From NCBI RefSeq assembly GCF_030408415.1, contig NZ_CP046976.1, forward strand, positions 2,084,372 to 2,148,371: a DNA stretch of 64,000 nucleotides, in the 5' to 3' direction. Below the pieces are notes generated by a model. The model was given only the letters and a program-made list of their open reading frames with translations, was not told the DNA's origin and ran no database searches. Of this stretch, positions 18,361 through 25,838 are shown in pieces (position 1 is the stretch's first letter; every line of letters begins with the position of its first letter). The DNA comes from Corynebacterium appendicis CIP 107643. Its GTDB lineage: Bacteria > Actinomycetota > Actinomycetes > Mycobacteriales > Mycobacteriaceae. Position numbers and translations under genes: made by a program.

Positions 18361-18990
18361 GTGATGAATCAGCCTCCGCATTCTCCGCGCAACCAGTCTG
18401 GGCCGCAACAAAGCGGCGGCGATCTTGTCCGCTTGTCGGATGTGGATCGTTCGGACGCGGTGGCGCGGCTGAGTTACGCGCTGGGCGAAGGGCGGCTGGA
18501 CAGCGACGAGTTCAACCGCCGCTGCGAGCAAGTTGAAGCGGCGACCACCCGGCGCGACCTAGTGCCGTTGTTCCGGGACTTGCCGGAGCAGCAGCGCCAG
18601 GAGATTGCGGAGCAGACCTTCACGCGTAGCGAGATCGAGCGGGCCCGCGCGAACGGGAAGAACACGCGCCTGGGCATTTTCCTCCTGGGTTCGATGGCGT
18701 CCTTCGCGGGGGCGGTGGGGTTGGCCGCGGCGACGGGCGCCGCCACATGGATCATGCTCCTGCTCATCATTCCGGCGCTGTTCACGATTCTCTACATCAT
18801 GAAGGCGGGCCCGGACAGCTGGTATGCTCCGAGCCCGCGGCAGCTGGAGCGGCAGAGGTTCCGGGAGTTGCAGACGGCGAGGAAGATGGAGGAGGAGCGT
18901 CGTAAAGCGGAGCGCAACGTGCAGCGTGACCGGCTGACCGGCGACGCGATGGACTTCGCGCAGCGTGCGTTGAATCGTTTCAACAAATAG
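18361..18990 (+). CDS. DUF1707 domain membrane protein
   Basis: A 209-residue protein. Residues about 20-70 form the DUF1707 module (LVRLSDVDRSDAVARLSYAL...GRLDSDEFNRRCEQ), a small domain found at the N-terminus of many actinobacterial membrane or regulatory proteins. Two membrane spans follow (about 105-145) and a basic, probably coiled-coil C-terminus (about 155-209). The function is not known for the family. GTG 18361 fits a leaderless transcript; the adjacent ATG 18364 is the alternative. The stop is 27 bp from the alaT start, separated by a hairpin-forming sequence, so it may share a transcript with alaT. Confidence 0.8.
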   Translation: MMNQPPHSPRNQSGPQQSGGDLVRLSDVDRSDAVARLSYALGEGRLDSDEFNRRCEQVEAATTRRDLVPLFRDLPEQQRQEIAEQTFTRSEIERARANGKNTRLGIFLLGSMASFAGAVGLAAATGAATWIMLLLIIPALFTILYIMKAGPDSWYAPSPRQLERQRFRELQTARKMEEERRKAERNVQRDRLTGDAMDFAQRALNRFNK

Positions 18991-19017
18991 GCCGCAGTTT
19001 TTTGGGAGAATTGCGGC
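18991..19017 (+). promoter_or_regulatory. Hairpin presenting the alaT ribosome-binding site
   Basis: GCCGCA (18991-18996) pairs with TGCGGC (19012-19017). The stem fills the whole space between the upstream stop and the alaT ATG, with GGGAG in the loop. A second small hairpin (GTTGAA/TTCAAC) lies at 18970-18985. Confidence 0.4.
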
Positions 19018-20307
19018 ATGAGCAAATCGTCGAAAGAGAAGAAATCCGGCCAGCAAGCAAAGCAGAAGCGGCCGCCGCTGAAGCGTCACCGCCACTTCGA
19101 CCAGGCGGAGAAGATCAAGGGCGTGTCGTACGATCTCCGCGGCCCTGTCGCGACGACGGCGGAGGAGATGGAGCGCGACGGCCACACGATTTTGAAGCTG
19201 AACACGGGCAATCCAGCGGTGTTCGGTTTCGAGGCACCGGATGTGATCATGCGCGACATGATCGCGGCGTTGCCGACCTCGCAGGGGTACACGACGTCGA
19301 AGGGGATTATTCCGGCAAGGCGGGCCGTCGTCACGCGTTATGAAGAGATCGACGGCTTCCCCGAGTTCGATATCGACGATGTTTATTTGGGCAACGGCGT
19401 GTCCGAGCTCATCACGATGACCACGCAAGCTTTGCTTAACGACGGCGACGAGGTTCTCATCCCCTCCCCCGACTATCCCCTCTGGACTGCTGCGACGACG
19501 CTCGCCGGCGGTAAGGCCGTCCACTATCTCTGCGATGAGGAGGACGACTGGAACCCGTCGATCGAGGACATCCGCTCGAAGATCACGGACCGCACGAAAG
19601 CGATCGTGGTGATCAACCCGAATAACCCGACGGGTGCCGTGTACTCGAAGAAGGTGCTGGAGGACATCGCCGATGTCGCGCGCGAGTTCGAGCTCATGGT
19701 GCTCGCCGACGAGATTTACGACCGCGTGCTTTACGACGGCGCCGTCCACCACTCCATGGCCGCCATCGCCCCCGACCTGGTCACCCTGACGTTCAACGGC
19801 CTCTCCAAGGCGTACCGCGTGTGCGGTTACCGCGCCGGCTGGATGGTCGTCACCGGCCCGCGCCGCCGCGCCACCGGCTTCATCGAGGGGCTGGACCTGC
19901 TTGCGGGCACGCGTCTGTGCTCGAATGTCCCGGGCCAGCACGCCATCCAGGTCGCGCTCGGCGGACGCCAGTCCATTTACGGCCTGACCGGTGAAGGCGG
20001 CCGCCTGAAAAAGCAGCGAGACGTCGCGGTGAAGAAACTCCGTGAGATCCCCGGTGTGTCCGTCGTGGAGCCGAAGGGCGCGATGTACGCCTTCCCGAAG
20101 CTCGACATGGACATGTACCAGATCCACGACGACGAGCGTTTCATGCTCGACCTGCTCAAGAGCGAGAAGATCCTCATGGTCGGCGGCTCCGGCTTCAACT
20201 ACCCGACGCCGGACCACTTCCGCGTGGTCACCCTCCCGTGGGCGTCCCAGCTGGAGAACGCCCTCGAGCGCTTGGGCAACTTCCTGTCGGACTACCACCA
20301 GCACTAA
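19018..20307 (+). CDS. alaT: Alanine aminotransferase, pyridoxal-phosphate dependent
   Basis: A 429-residue fold-type I aminotransferase. Visible: N-P-N-N-P-T-G-A (substrate/PLP loop), ADEIYDRVLYDG (PLP-binding Asp/Tyr), NGLSKAYRVCGYRAGW with the PLP lysine K264 and a following Arg, and a C-terminal FRVVTLPW with the carboxylate-binding Arg. The first 25 residues are a Lys-rich extension. In C. glutamicum AlaT makes alanine from pyruvate with glutamate as donor, and its gene lies near udg and dcd, as here. The start ATG 19018 has GGGAG about ten bases upstream, inside a hairpin loop. Confidence 0.92.
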   Translation: MSKSSKEKKSGQQAKQKRPPLKRHRHFDQAEKIKGVSYDLRGPVATTAEEMERDGHTILKLNTGNPAVFGFEAPDVIMRDMIAALPTSQGYTTSKGIIPARRAVVTRYEEIDGFPEFDIDDVYLGNGVSELITMTTQALLNDGDEVLIPSPDYPLWTAATTLAGGKAVHYLCDEEDDWNPSIEDIRSKITDRTKAIVVINPNNPTGAVYSKKVLEDIADVAREFELMVLADEIYDRVLYDGAVHHSMAAIAPDLVTLTFNGLSKAYRVCGYRAGWMVVTGPRRRATGFIEGLDLLAGTRLCSNVPGQHAIQVALGGRQSIYGLTGEGGRLKKQRDVAVKKLREIPGVSVVEPKGAMYAFPKLDMDMYQIHDDERFMLDLLKSEKILMVGGSGFNYPTPDHFRVVTLPWASQLENALERLGNFLSDYHQH

Positions 20308-20362
20308 CTAGCCGCACGCCCAACCACTGCGGCGCGCGAAGCCGTCCCTCCGAAACCAGCCT

Positions 20363-21691
20363 TTACAGGGAACGGCCGAGCGCCTTGAGGTCCCATCCGG
20401 CGGCCTGCCAAACGTCGGTGGGGAGGACGTTGCGGGCGTCGATAAGCGTTTTTTCAGCGACGAGCGTGCCTGCGTGCTCGGGGTCCAGCTGCTTGAATTC
20501 GTCCCATTCTGTGGCAAGGATCACAAGCTCGGCGTCGGTGAGCGCGTCGTCGAGCGAGGCGGCGTAGTCGAGCGTGGGGAAGACCTTGCGCGCGTTGTCC
20601 ATGCCCTGCGGGTCGTAGACGCGCACGGCGGCGCCGGCGAGGTTGAGCTGGCCGGCGACCGCGAGGGCGGGCGAGTCGCGCACGTCGTCGGAGTTCGGCT
20701 TGAAGGCGGCGCCGAGGACGGTGATGCGGCGGCCGATCAGTGAGCCGAGCACTTCGCGGGAGAGGTCGATGACGCGCTCGCGGCGGCGCATGTTGATCGC
20801 GTCGACCTCGCGCAGGAAGGTCAGGGCCTGGTCCGCGCCGACCTCGCCGGCACGGGCCATGAATGCACGGATGTCCTTCGGCAGGCAGCCGCCGCCGAAG
20901 CCGAGGCCTGCGCCCAGGAATTTGCGGCCGATGCGGTCGTCGTGGCCGATGGCGTCGGCGAGCTGGGTGACATCCGCGCCGACGATCTCGCAGACCTCGG
21001 ACACGGCGTTGATAAAGGATATCTTGGTGGCCAGAAACGCGTTGGCGGACACCTTGACCAGCTCCGCGGTCTGCAGGTCGGTGACGATGAAGGGGGTGTC
21101 TTTCGCCAGCGGCGCCGCGTAGACCTCGCGGGCGATCTCCTCGGCGCGCGAATTCTCGCCCCGGGTGCCAAGCACGATACGGTCCGGCTCGATCGTGTCC
21201 TTGACCGCGTAGCCTTCGCGCAGGAATTCCGGGTTCCACGCGACTTCGACGGTCGCGCCCTTACCGGCGGCTTCCGCGGCTGCGTCGGCGCGTTCCTGCA
21301 GCGCGCGCGCCGTGCCGACCGGCACCGTCGACTTGCCCAGAATGACGTGGTCGCCCTCGAGGTGCGGGACGAGCGAGTCGATCGCTGCTTCGACGTAGGT
21401 TGTGTCCGCCGCGTACGAGCCACGCTGCTGCGGGGTGCCCACGCCGATGAAGTGCACGTTCGCAAACGCCGCAGCTTCCTCGTAGTCGGTGGTGAACCCC
21501 AGGCGCCCTTCTTCGATGTTGCGCTTGAGCACCTCGGGCAGCCCCGGCTCGTAGAACGGCACCTCGCCGTTCTTCAACGCGTCGATCTTCGCCTGGTCAA
21601 CGTCTATGCCGAGCACCTCGTGCCCAAGCTCCGCCATGCAGGCGGCGTGCGTTGCTCCGAGGTACCCAGTGCCAATCACAGTCATGCGCAT
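20363..21691 (-). CDS. UDP-glucose 6-dehydrogenase
   Basis: An enzyme of 442 residues oxidising UDP-glucose to UDP-glucuronate with NAD+. Visible: Rossmann start VIGTGYLGATHAACMAELGHEV, the GKSTVPVG loop, and GLGFGGGCLPKD with catalytic Cys269; a C-terminal UDP-binding domain closes the protein. Three in-frame ATGs lie at 21700, 21691 and 21685; I favour 21691 (MRMTVIG) because the first ATG is part of a TAATGT -10-like element. UDP-glucuronate could feed capsule, lipoglycan or glucuronate-containing glycolipid synthesis in Corynebacterium; the pathway is not shown here. Confidence 0.92.
   Translation of the reverse strand: MRMTVIGTGYLGATHAACMAELGHEVLGIDVDQAKIDALKNGEVPFYEPGLPEVLKRNIEEGRLGFTTDYEEAAAFANVHFIGVGTPQQRGSYAADTTYVEAAIDSLVPHLEGDHVILGKSTVPVGTARALQERADAAAEAAGKGATVEVAWNPEFLREGYAVKDTIEPDRIVLGTRGENSRAEEIAREVYAAPLAKDTPFIVTDLQTAELVKVSANAFLATKISFINAVSEVCEIVGADVTQLADAIGHDDRIGRKFLGAGLGFGGGCLPKDIRAFMARAGEVGADQALTFLREVDAINMRRRERVIDLSREVLGSLIGRRITVLGAAFKPNSDDVRDSPALAVAGQLNLAGAAVRVYDPQGMDNARKVFPTLDYAASLDDALTDAELVILATEWDEFKQLDPEHAGTLVAEKTLIDARNVLPTDVWQAAGWDLKALGRSL
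20438..20447 (+). repeat. Decamer GTCGATAAGC
   Basis: Antisense within the UDP-glucose dehydrogenase gene, which reads Leu-Ile-Asp as CTT ATC GAC. Confidence 0.6.
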
Positions 21692-21744
21692 ACGGGACAT
21701 TATGACCCGCCGCGCATGATTTAGCAGGGGAGTAGAAAAAGAGG

Positions 21745-22251
21745 TCAGTTGCCTTCGTTCCAGCGTGCGTTTGCGTTGTAGGTTTCCGGCTTATCGACGG
21801 TCCGCACCGCCGGATTCGTCCCATCCTCATTCACGGTGTCCGGGTCGGTGAAGTCCTTGGCTTCCCGATTGCCGCCGTGACCGTGGCCGCAACCACAACC
21901 GCCTTCGCCGTCCCGCTGCTTCGCCGCTTCACGGGCTGCTTCCTTGTCTGCGTCCTGGCACTGCTTGCACTCGCAGTCACCGTGGTCCGGCACACCGCGG
22001 TGAACTGCAGCGGCCTGGTCGTGCTCGTGACCGTGCTCGTGCTTGCACTCGCACTCGTTCGACGCACAATCGCAGGTCGTGTGGTCGTTGCGGTGGCCGC
22101 ACTCGCACTGGCCCGGTTCGCAACTGCACTGCGCGTCGGCGGCGTGGACGTCCTTCAGGCCGAGGTCGCGCTGCTCGATCGAGGCATCTTCGCCGTGGTG
22201 GCCGTGGCCGCCGCAGCAGCTGTGGTTGGTGTTCTCGTTGGCGGTGGTCAT
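21745..22251 (-). CDS. Cys/His-rich putative metal-binding protein
   Basis: A 168-residue protein I cannot place in a named family. It contains 15 Cys and 15 His (about 18% of residues), mostly as six CxC pairs (CSC, CEC, CDC, CEC, CEC, CGC), a CC pair, and His runs such as GHGHHG, HEHGHEH and GHGHGG. The rest is acidic and hydrophilic, without signal peptide or membrane segment. The last 40 residues are free of Cys and His and could be a tail or partner-binding segment. The composition suggests a metallothionein-like sink or a metallochaperone for Zn, Cu or Ni; which metal is unknown. ATG 22251 follows AAGGAG at 7 bases. An unusual inverted repeat lies in the leader. Confidence 0.8.
   Translation of the reverse strand: MTTANENTNHSCCGGHGHHGEDASIEQRDLGLKDVHAADAQCSCEPGQCECGHRNDHTTCDCASNECECKHEHGHEHDQAAAVHRGVPDHGDCECKQCQDADKEAAREAAKQRDGEGGCGCGHGHGGNREAKDFTDPDTVNEDGTNPAVRTVDKPETYNANARWNEGN
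21789..21798 (-). repeat. Decamer GTCGATAAGC
   Basis: In the Cys/His-rich gene, read Val-Asp-Lys. Confidence 0.6.
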
Positions 22252-22262
22252 GGTGTGGCTCC

Positions 22263-22292
22263 TTTTCACGTAGACGAAAACGTTGGTGAAAA
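22263..22292 (-). promoter_or_regulatory. Inverted repeat in the leader of the Cys/His-rich gene
   Basis: TTTTCAC (22263-22269) and GTGAAAA (22286-22292) are perfect complements with a 16-base loop; one arm abuts the ribosome-binding site. GAAAAC also recurs at 22275, 22288 and (as GAAAAAC) 22299. It may be an operator or an RNA hairpin occluding the ribosome site. Confidence 0.45.
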
Positions 22293-22305
22293 CCTGTTGA
22301 AAAAC

Positions 22306-22311
22306 AGCCTA
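22306..22311 (-). promoter_or_regulatory. Candidate -10 element (TAGGCT) of the Cys/His-rich gene
   Basis: TAGGCT on the minus strand would start transcription near 22299, just before the repeat-rich leader. Confidence 0.35.
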
Positions 22312-22356
22312 GTCACTCGCCAGCAAGCACGCCTGAGCCCGCAGAGCGTGGGGGTG

Positions 22357-22920
22357 TCACCGGAAGTTCAGATACGCCTTCGACGGCGTCGGGCCGCGCT
22401 GACCCTGGTACTTGGAGCCGACGGCAGACGAGCCGTAGGGGTTCTCGGCGGGCGAGGACATCTGGAACAGTGCGAGCTGCCCCACCTTCATTTCGGGCCA
22501 GAGCGTGATGGGCAGGTTGGCAACGTTGGACAGCTCCAAGGTGATGTGGCCGGTGAAGCCAGGGTCGATGAAGCCGGCGGTGGAGTGCGTGACCAGGCCG
22601 AGGCGGCCGAGCGAGCTCTTGCCCTCGAGGCGACCGGCGAGGTCCGCAGGCAGCGCGAATTTCTCGAGGGTCGCGGCCAGCACGAATTCGCCGGGATGCA
22701 GCACGAAGGGCTCACCTTCGGGGACCTCGACTTCGGTGGTCAGCTCAGGCATCTCTTTTTTCGGGTCGATGTGCGTGTACTTGGAGTTGTTGAACACGCG
22801 GAAGAAGCGGTCGATGCGCACGTCCACGCTGGACGGCTGGACGAGGTCCGGGCTGAACGGGTCGATGCTCAGACGGCCGGAGTCGATGGCGGAGCGAATA
22901 TCACGGTCAGAAAGAAGCAC
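22357..22920 (-). CDS. dcd: dCTP deaminase
   Basis: An enzyme of 187 residues converting dCTP to dUTP (and in some actinobacteria on to dUMP), the supply route for thymidylate. Visible: [14 protein letters not shown]-terminus, [10 protein letters not shown] (phosphate-binding), [19 protein letters not shown] with the catalytic Glu, and the C-terminal [16 protein letters not shown] lid. The length matches the family. The mycobacterial enzyme is bifunctional (DCD:DUT); this one could be too, but I cannot decide. GTG 22920 lies 6 bases after TAAGAT with no ribosome-binding site, which suggests a leaderless mRNA. Confidence 0.93.
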   Translation of the reverse strand: MLLSDRDIRSAIDSGRLSIDPFSPDLVQPSSVDVRIDRFFRVFNNSKYTHIDPKKEMPELTTEVEVPEGEPFVLHPGEFVLAATLEKFALPADLAGRLEGKSSLGRLGLVTHSTAGFIDPGFTGHITLELSNVANLPITLWPEMKVGQLALFQMSSPAENPYGSSAVGSKYQGQRGPTPSKAYLNFR

Positions 22921-22926
22921 GGCTTC

Positions 22927-22932
22927 ATCTTA
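22927..22932 (-). promoter_or_regulatory. -10 element of a probable leaderless promoter (dcd)
   Basis: TAAGAT on the minus strand ends 6 bases before the GTG start at 22920. Confidence 0.5.
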
Positions 22933-22956
22933 CGGCCGCGGGGATAGTGAGGGCTT

Positions 22957-22986
22957 TTCAACCTGCGACGCGGACGGTGCTACGAT
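22957..22986 (+). promoter_or_regulatory. Candidate tRNA-Gly promoter
   Basis: TTCAAC (22957-22962), 18-base spacer, TACGAT (22981-22986), 27 bases before the tRNA. Confidence 0.45.
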
Positions 22987-23012
22987 GATCTGCGCTGCGT
23001 TCAAGCAGCAAG

Positions 23013-23083
23013 GCCGGCGTAGTTTAGTGGTAGAACATCAGCTTCCCAAGCTGAGAGTGCGAGTTCGATTCTCGTCGCCGGCT
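23013..23083 (+). tRNA. tRNA-Gly (anticodon CCC)
   Basis: A 71-base cloverleaf: acceptor stem GCCGGCG / CGCCGGC, T-loop GTTCGATTC, and anticodon stem TCAGC / GCTGA enclosing the 7-base loop TTCCCAA, so the anticodon is CCC (reads GGG). Discriminator base T; the CCA end is not encoded. Confidence 0.95.
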
Positions 23084-23105
23084 CAAATTTTCACTTCGCG
23101 ATCCC

Positions 23106-23333
23106 CGCGTGGTGTACACGTCGCTCTACTCTGCCAGCGACGGTGTGGCCACCCCGTTCACGAGCTCCATGCTCGAGTCGGTCGACGGGGCGGACGTTGC
23201 AAATGTGGAGGTCCAGGCTGTGTGCGGCGGGAGGGTCAACCACATTTTCATGCCTCAGAACCCGAAGATCACCGCGCTGGTCGCCTGGGGTCTTGAGCGC
23301 GATCGGGGCGACCACACTCCCACGCGCTGTTAG
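23106..23333 (+). pseudogene. 5'-truncated copy of the adjacent lipase/esterase gene
   Basis: The frame from 23106 encodes about 75 residues that align with the last third of the intact esterase downstream: VVYTSLYSASDGVATPF versus VVYTALYSTRDTLVTPY, SVDGADVANVEV versus AVDGADVVNKEV, and a final WGLER in both. The nucleophile Ser region and everything before it are missing, and no start signal is present. It begins about 20 bases after the tRNA-Gly gene. Its stop (23331-23333) is embedded in the TAGCGT element of the intact gene. It is best read as the remnant of a tandem duplication whose 5' part was lost at the tRNA. Confidence 0.75.
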
Positions 23334-23336
23334 CGT
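23331..23336 (+). promoter_or_regulatory. -10 element of a probable leaderless promoter (esterase)
   Basis: TAGCGT ends 7 bases before GTG 23344; the same hexamer precedes the HNH gene at the same distance. Confidence 0.45.
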
Positions 23337-23343
23337 AGCGGGT

Positions 23344-24078
23344 GTGAACCTGTTCAAACCTGTTCTCAACGACCCCGACTTCACGCCCTCACATCCGACG
23401 CCGGTGCTGTACGTGCACGGGATCCACAGCCGGGCGAGCGGGTTTCGTCGTAACGCGCGCTTTTTGCGGGACCACGGCTATTGGGTGTGGGGCTTCAACT
23501 ACGGGAAGATGCTCCTGCCTGGCCTGTACGGGACGGGGAGGCTGGAGGATTCGCTGGGGGAGCTGGAGGCGAGCGTCGATAAGGTGCTCGCGGAGACGGG
23601 GGCGAAGCAGGTCGATATTGTCGCGCACTCGCAGGGTGGGCTGCTGACGAAGCTGTTCATTGCGCGCGGCGGTGCACCGAAGGTGCGGCGCGTGGTCGCA
23701 ATGGGCGCGAATTTCCACGGCACGGACTTGAAAGGCAAGGCACCGCGCGTGCTGGAACGCCTCGAGCGCTTTCCGACGTTGACCCGGCTCCTGCTCAGCC
23801 CCAGCGTGACGCAGCAGCTAGCGGGCTCCGAATGGATGCGAGAGAACGCCGATCCCCTGCCGGACACGGACCCGTCAGTGGTGTACACGGCGCTGTACTC
23901 GACGCGCGACACCCTGGTCACCCCGTACTACGCCTCGACGCTGAACGCGGTGGACGGCGCAGACGTGGTGAATAAAGAGGTCCCCGGCGCGCCGATCCAC
24001 CAGCTGATGATGCGCGACGGGGAGATTCGCGAGCTGACCCTGTGGGGTCTGGAGCGCCCGACGACAACCTCTGACTAG
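23344..24078 (+). CDS. Alpha/beta-hydrolase, lipase-class esterase
   Basis: A 244-residue hydrolase of the class-2 (EstA/LipA-like) lipase type. Visible: YVHGIHS with the oxyanion HG near residue 22, the nucleophile elbow AHSQGG with Ser96, a HGTDLKG segment after it, an Asp in YSTRDTLVTP and a His in PIHQLMM completing a plausible triad. There is no signal peptide with the start chosen (GTG 23344), so it would be cytoplasmic; the substrate is unknown. The start is set by TAGCGT 7 bases upstream. It follows a truncated paralogue and converges with the VanW-family gene, their stops overlapping. Confidence 0.82.
   Translation: MNLFKPVLNDPDFTPSHPTPVLYVHGIHSRASGFRRNARFLRDHGYWVWGFNYGKMLLPGLYGTGRLEDSLGELEASVDKVLAETGAKQVDIVAHSQGGLLTKLFIARGGAPKVRRVVAMGANFHGTDLKGKAPRVLERLERFPTLTRLLLSPSVTQQLAGSEWMRENADPLPDTDPSVVYTALYSTRDTLVTPYYASTLNAVDGADVVNKEVPGAPIHQLMMRDGEIRELTLWGLERPTTTSD
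23575..23584 (+). repeat. Decamer variant GTCGATAAGG
   Basis: One mismatch to GTCGATAAGC; read Val-Asp-Lys in the esterase gene. Confidence 0.35.
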
Positions 24079-25793
24079 CCGCACTGCACGATCGGCTGCG
24101 GGTTGTACACCGTGGTCTGGGTTTCGCGGGAGATCTCGTTGCCGGACAGGTCGCGGACGATGCGGGTGTCGGAGGTGGTGAAGCCCTGGGCACCCCCGGA
24201 CGGGATGCACTCGCCGCCGGAGACGCTCTTCGGCGACGGAGAGGTGTAGGCCCAGCGGCCGCCGTTGACGGATTCGACCTCGCGGTCCTTGACGCCCTTG
24301 AAGCGGACGGTGACCTCGCCCCCGCCGAAGCTGGTCTCGATCTTCACCGGGTGCGGGGTGTCGTTCTTGAAGGCTAAGTCGATGGCGCCTTCGTAAACGG
24401 TGGCTTCGCGGCCGGCCGGGTAGCGGGAGATGTAGTAGGAGTGCGGGGTGTGGTCGACGTCGGTCATGCCCGCGAAGTAGGAGGCGTTGTACAAGGTGGT
24501 GGCGAACTGGGAGATGCCGCCGCCGACGGCGTTTCCGGCACGTCCGTCGATGATGATGCCGGAAGACACGTAGCCCTGCGCGGTGCCGCGGGGGCCGGTG
24601 TAGCCGTTGAGTGAGAAGGTCTCGCCGGGACTGACCACAGCACCGTCGACGGTGTTGGCGACGATCGAGATATTGGTGCCGGAAGCAGAGCTGTACCCGC
24701 CGGTGGTGAATTCGCCGACGACGTCGTTGAAGGTCGCGCTCTCAGCCTGCTCGGTGGTGAAGGTGGCGGGGGTGTCGCGGTAGTCGGCGTCCCAGGTGCG
24801 TGACTCGTCGCCGAGCACGCGGTCGCCGAAGCTCTTCATGGTCTCGTCCCAGCGGATCTCGATGCCGTCGACGGACGGAGTGACCTCGCCGGACGCTGAG
24901 ATGGTCGCGTTCTTGCCTTCCTTGACGGTGTCTTTGAGCTGCTCGGCGAGGATGCCCTGGGCAGCCTCGGAGTCAACCTCGGGAACGATGCGGCGCTGGC
25001 CGGGGTCGTTGCGGAATGTCACCACCTCGCCGATGCGGTCGGAGTCGATGACGGCGTCGGTGTCGTCGCGGCCCTTCAGGGTCAGCGGGCCGTCGAGGGC
25101 GCGCGCGACGGGGCCGTCGACGGTGTCTTTGACCAGCTTCTCGTCGATCGCCGGGTCGGTGATGTCCGGCTCGACTTCGACGCCGTCGGGGTTGAGCCAG
25201 TTGGAGGTCATGGCGCGCTTGAGCTCGTCGGCGGGAATGTTCTGGCCGGGCTGCGGGTCTTTGACGTCGGCTTTGCCGTCCTTGATGGCCACCGTGCCGT
25301 CGACAGGTTCGACGGTAAGGTCTTTCGCGACGCGCTCGACAGTGGGCGCCAGCGCGGCCTCGTCGGCGGTGGAGACAATGTCCACCTCTGTGGTGCGGAA
25401 CAGACCCATAAGCCGCGTGACGGGGTTGAGCGATTCGGTGCCGGCGGCGTCGATCGTGGCCTGCCAGTCGGGACCCAGCCCGGCGCTCGCAGGGACGAAT
25501 TCGGTGGTCTTCTCACCGGCGGCGACAGTCACAGGGTCGTCGTTGACGCCGCCGAGCTCAGCGCTGAGCTTATCGACGGCCTCCGCAGGTGCCATCCCCC
25601 CGACCTCGACCCCGCCGACGGCGGTGCCGCGCGGAACGTTTCCGCGGTTGAACGCGACATCGGCCAGGTAGAGCCCCAGCAGGAGCACAATGAGGCCGAC
25701 GAGGAAGCCGGCGGCGATCTTCAGGCCGCGGGATCCACTGCGGGACTCTCCGGGGCCGCCGCTGGTCCCGCGTTGGGCTTGCACACTACTCAC
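24075..25793 (-). CDS. VanW family protein with N-terminal peptidoglycan-binding-like repeats
   Basis: A 572-residue envelope protein. After a basic cytoplasmic start there is one membrane span (about residues 25-48); the long outer part has repeated regions typical of YoaR/PG_binding_4 modules (about 60-340), then the VanW core (about 380-510: SIVANTVDGAVVSPGETFSLN, GGGISQFATTLYNASYFAG, SRYPAGREATV). VanW was named from a vancomycin-resistance cluster but its biochemical role is unknown, and nothing here points to resistance. Related proteins are peptidoglycan-associated. Start ATG 25793 is 45 bp from the glycoside hydrolase stop, so the two envelope genes probably form an operon. Confidence 0.85.
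   Translation of the reverse strand: MSSVQAQRGTSGGPGESRSGSRGLKIAAGFLVGLIVLLLGLYLADVAFNRGNVPRGTAVGGVEVGGMAPAEAVDKLSAELGGVNDDPVTVAAGEKTTEFVPASAGLGPDWQATIDAAGTESLNPVTRLMGLFRTTEVDIVSTADEAALAPTVERVAKDLTVEPVDGTVAIKDGKADVKDPQPGQNIPADELKRAMTSNWLNPDGVEVEPDITDPAIDEKLVKDTVDGPVARALDGPLTLKGRDDTDAVIDSDRIGEVVTFRNDPGQRRIVPEVDSEAAQGILAEQLKDTVKEGKNATISASGEVTPSVDGIEIRWDETMKSFGDRVLGDESRTWDADYRDTPATFTTEQAESATFNDVVGEFTTGGYSSASGTNISIVANTVDGAVVSPGETFSLNGYTGPRGTAQGYVSSGIIIDGRAGNAVGGGISQFATTLYNASYFAGMTDVDHTPHSYYISRYPAGREATVYEGAIDLAFKNDTPHPVKIETSFGGGEVTVRFKGVKDREVESVNGGRWAYTSPSPKSVSGGECIPSGGAQGFTTSDTRIVRDLSGNEISRETQTTVYNPQPIVQCG
25568..25577 (-). repeat. Decamer GTCGATAAGC
   Basis: In the VanW-family gene, read Val-Asp-Lys. 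Confidence 0.6.
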
Positions 25794-25838
25794 GGGACTT
25801 AAGGGTAACGGACGACTGGGAAAAGGGAGGAAAAACGG

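Noticed and set aside
24075..25793. Vancomycin-resistance determinant
   Set aside because: The protein is VanW-family, but no vanH/A/X or regulator genes are near; VanW-like proteins are common in actinobacteria without resistance.
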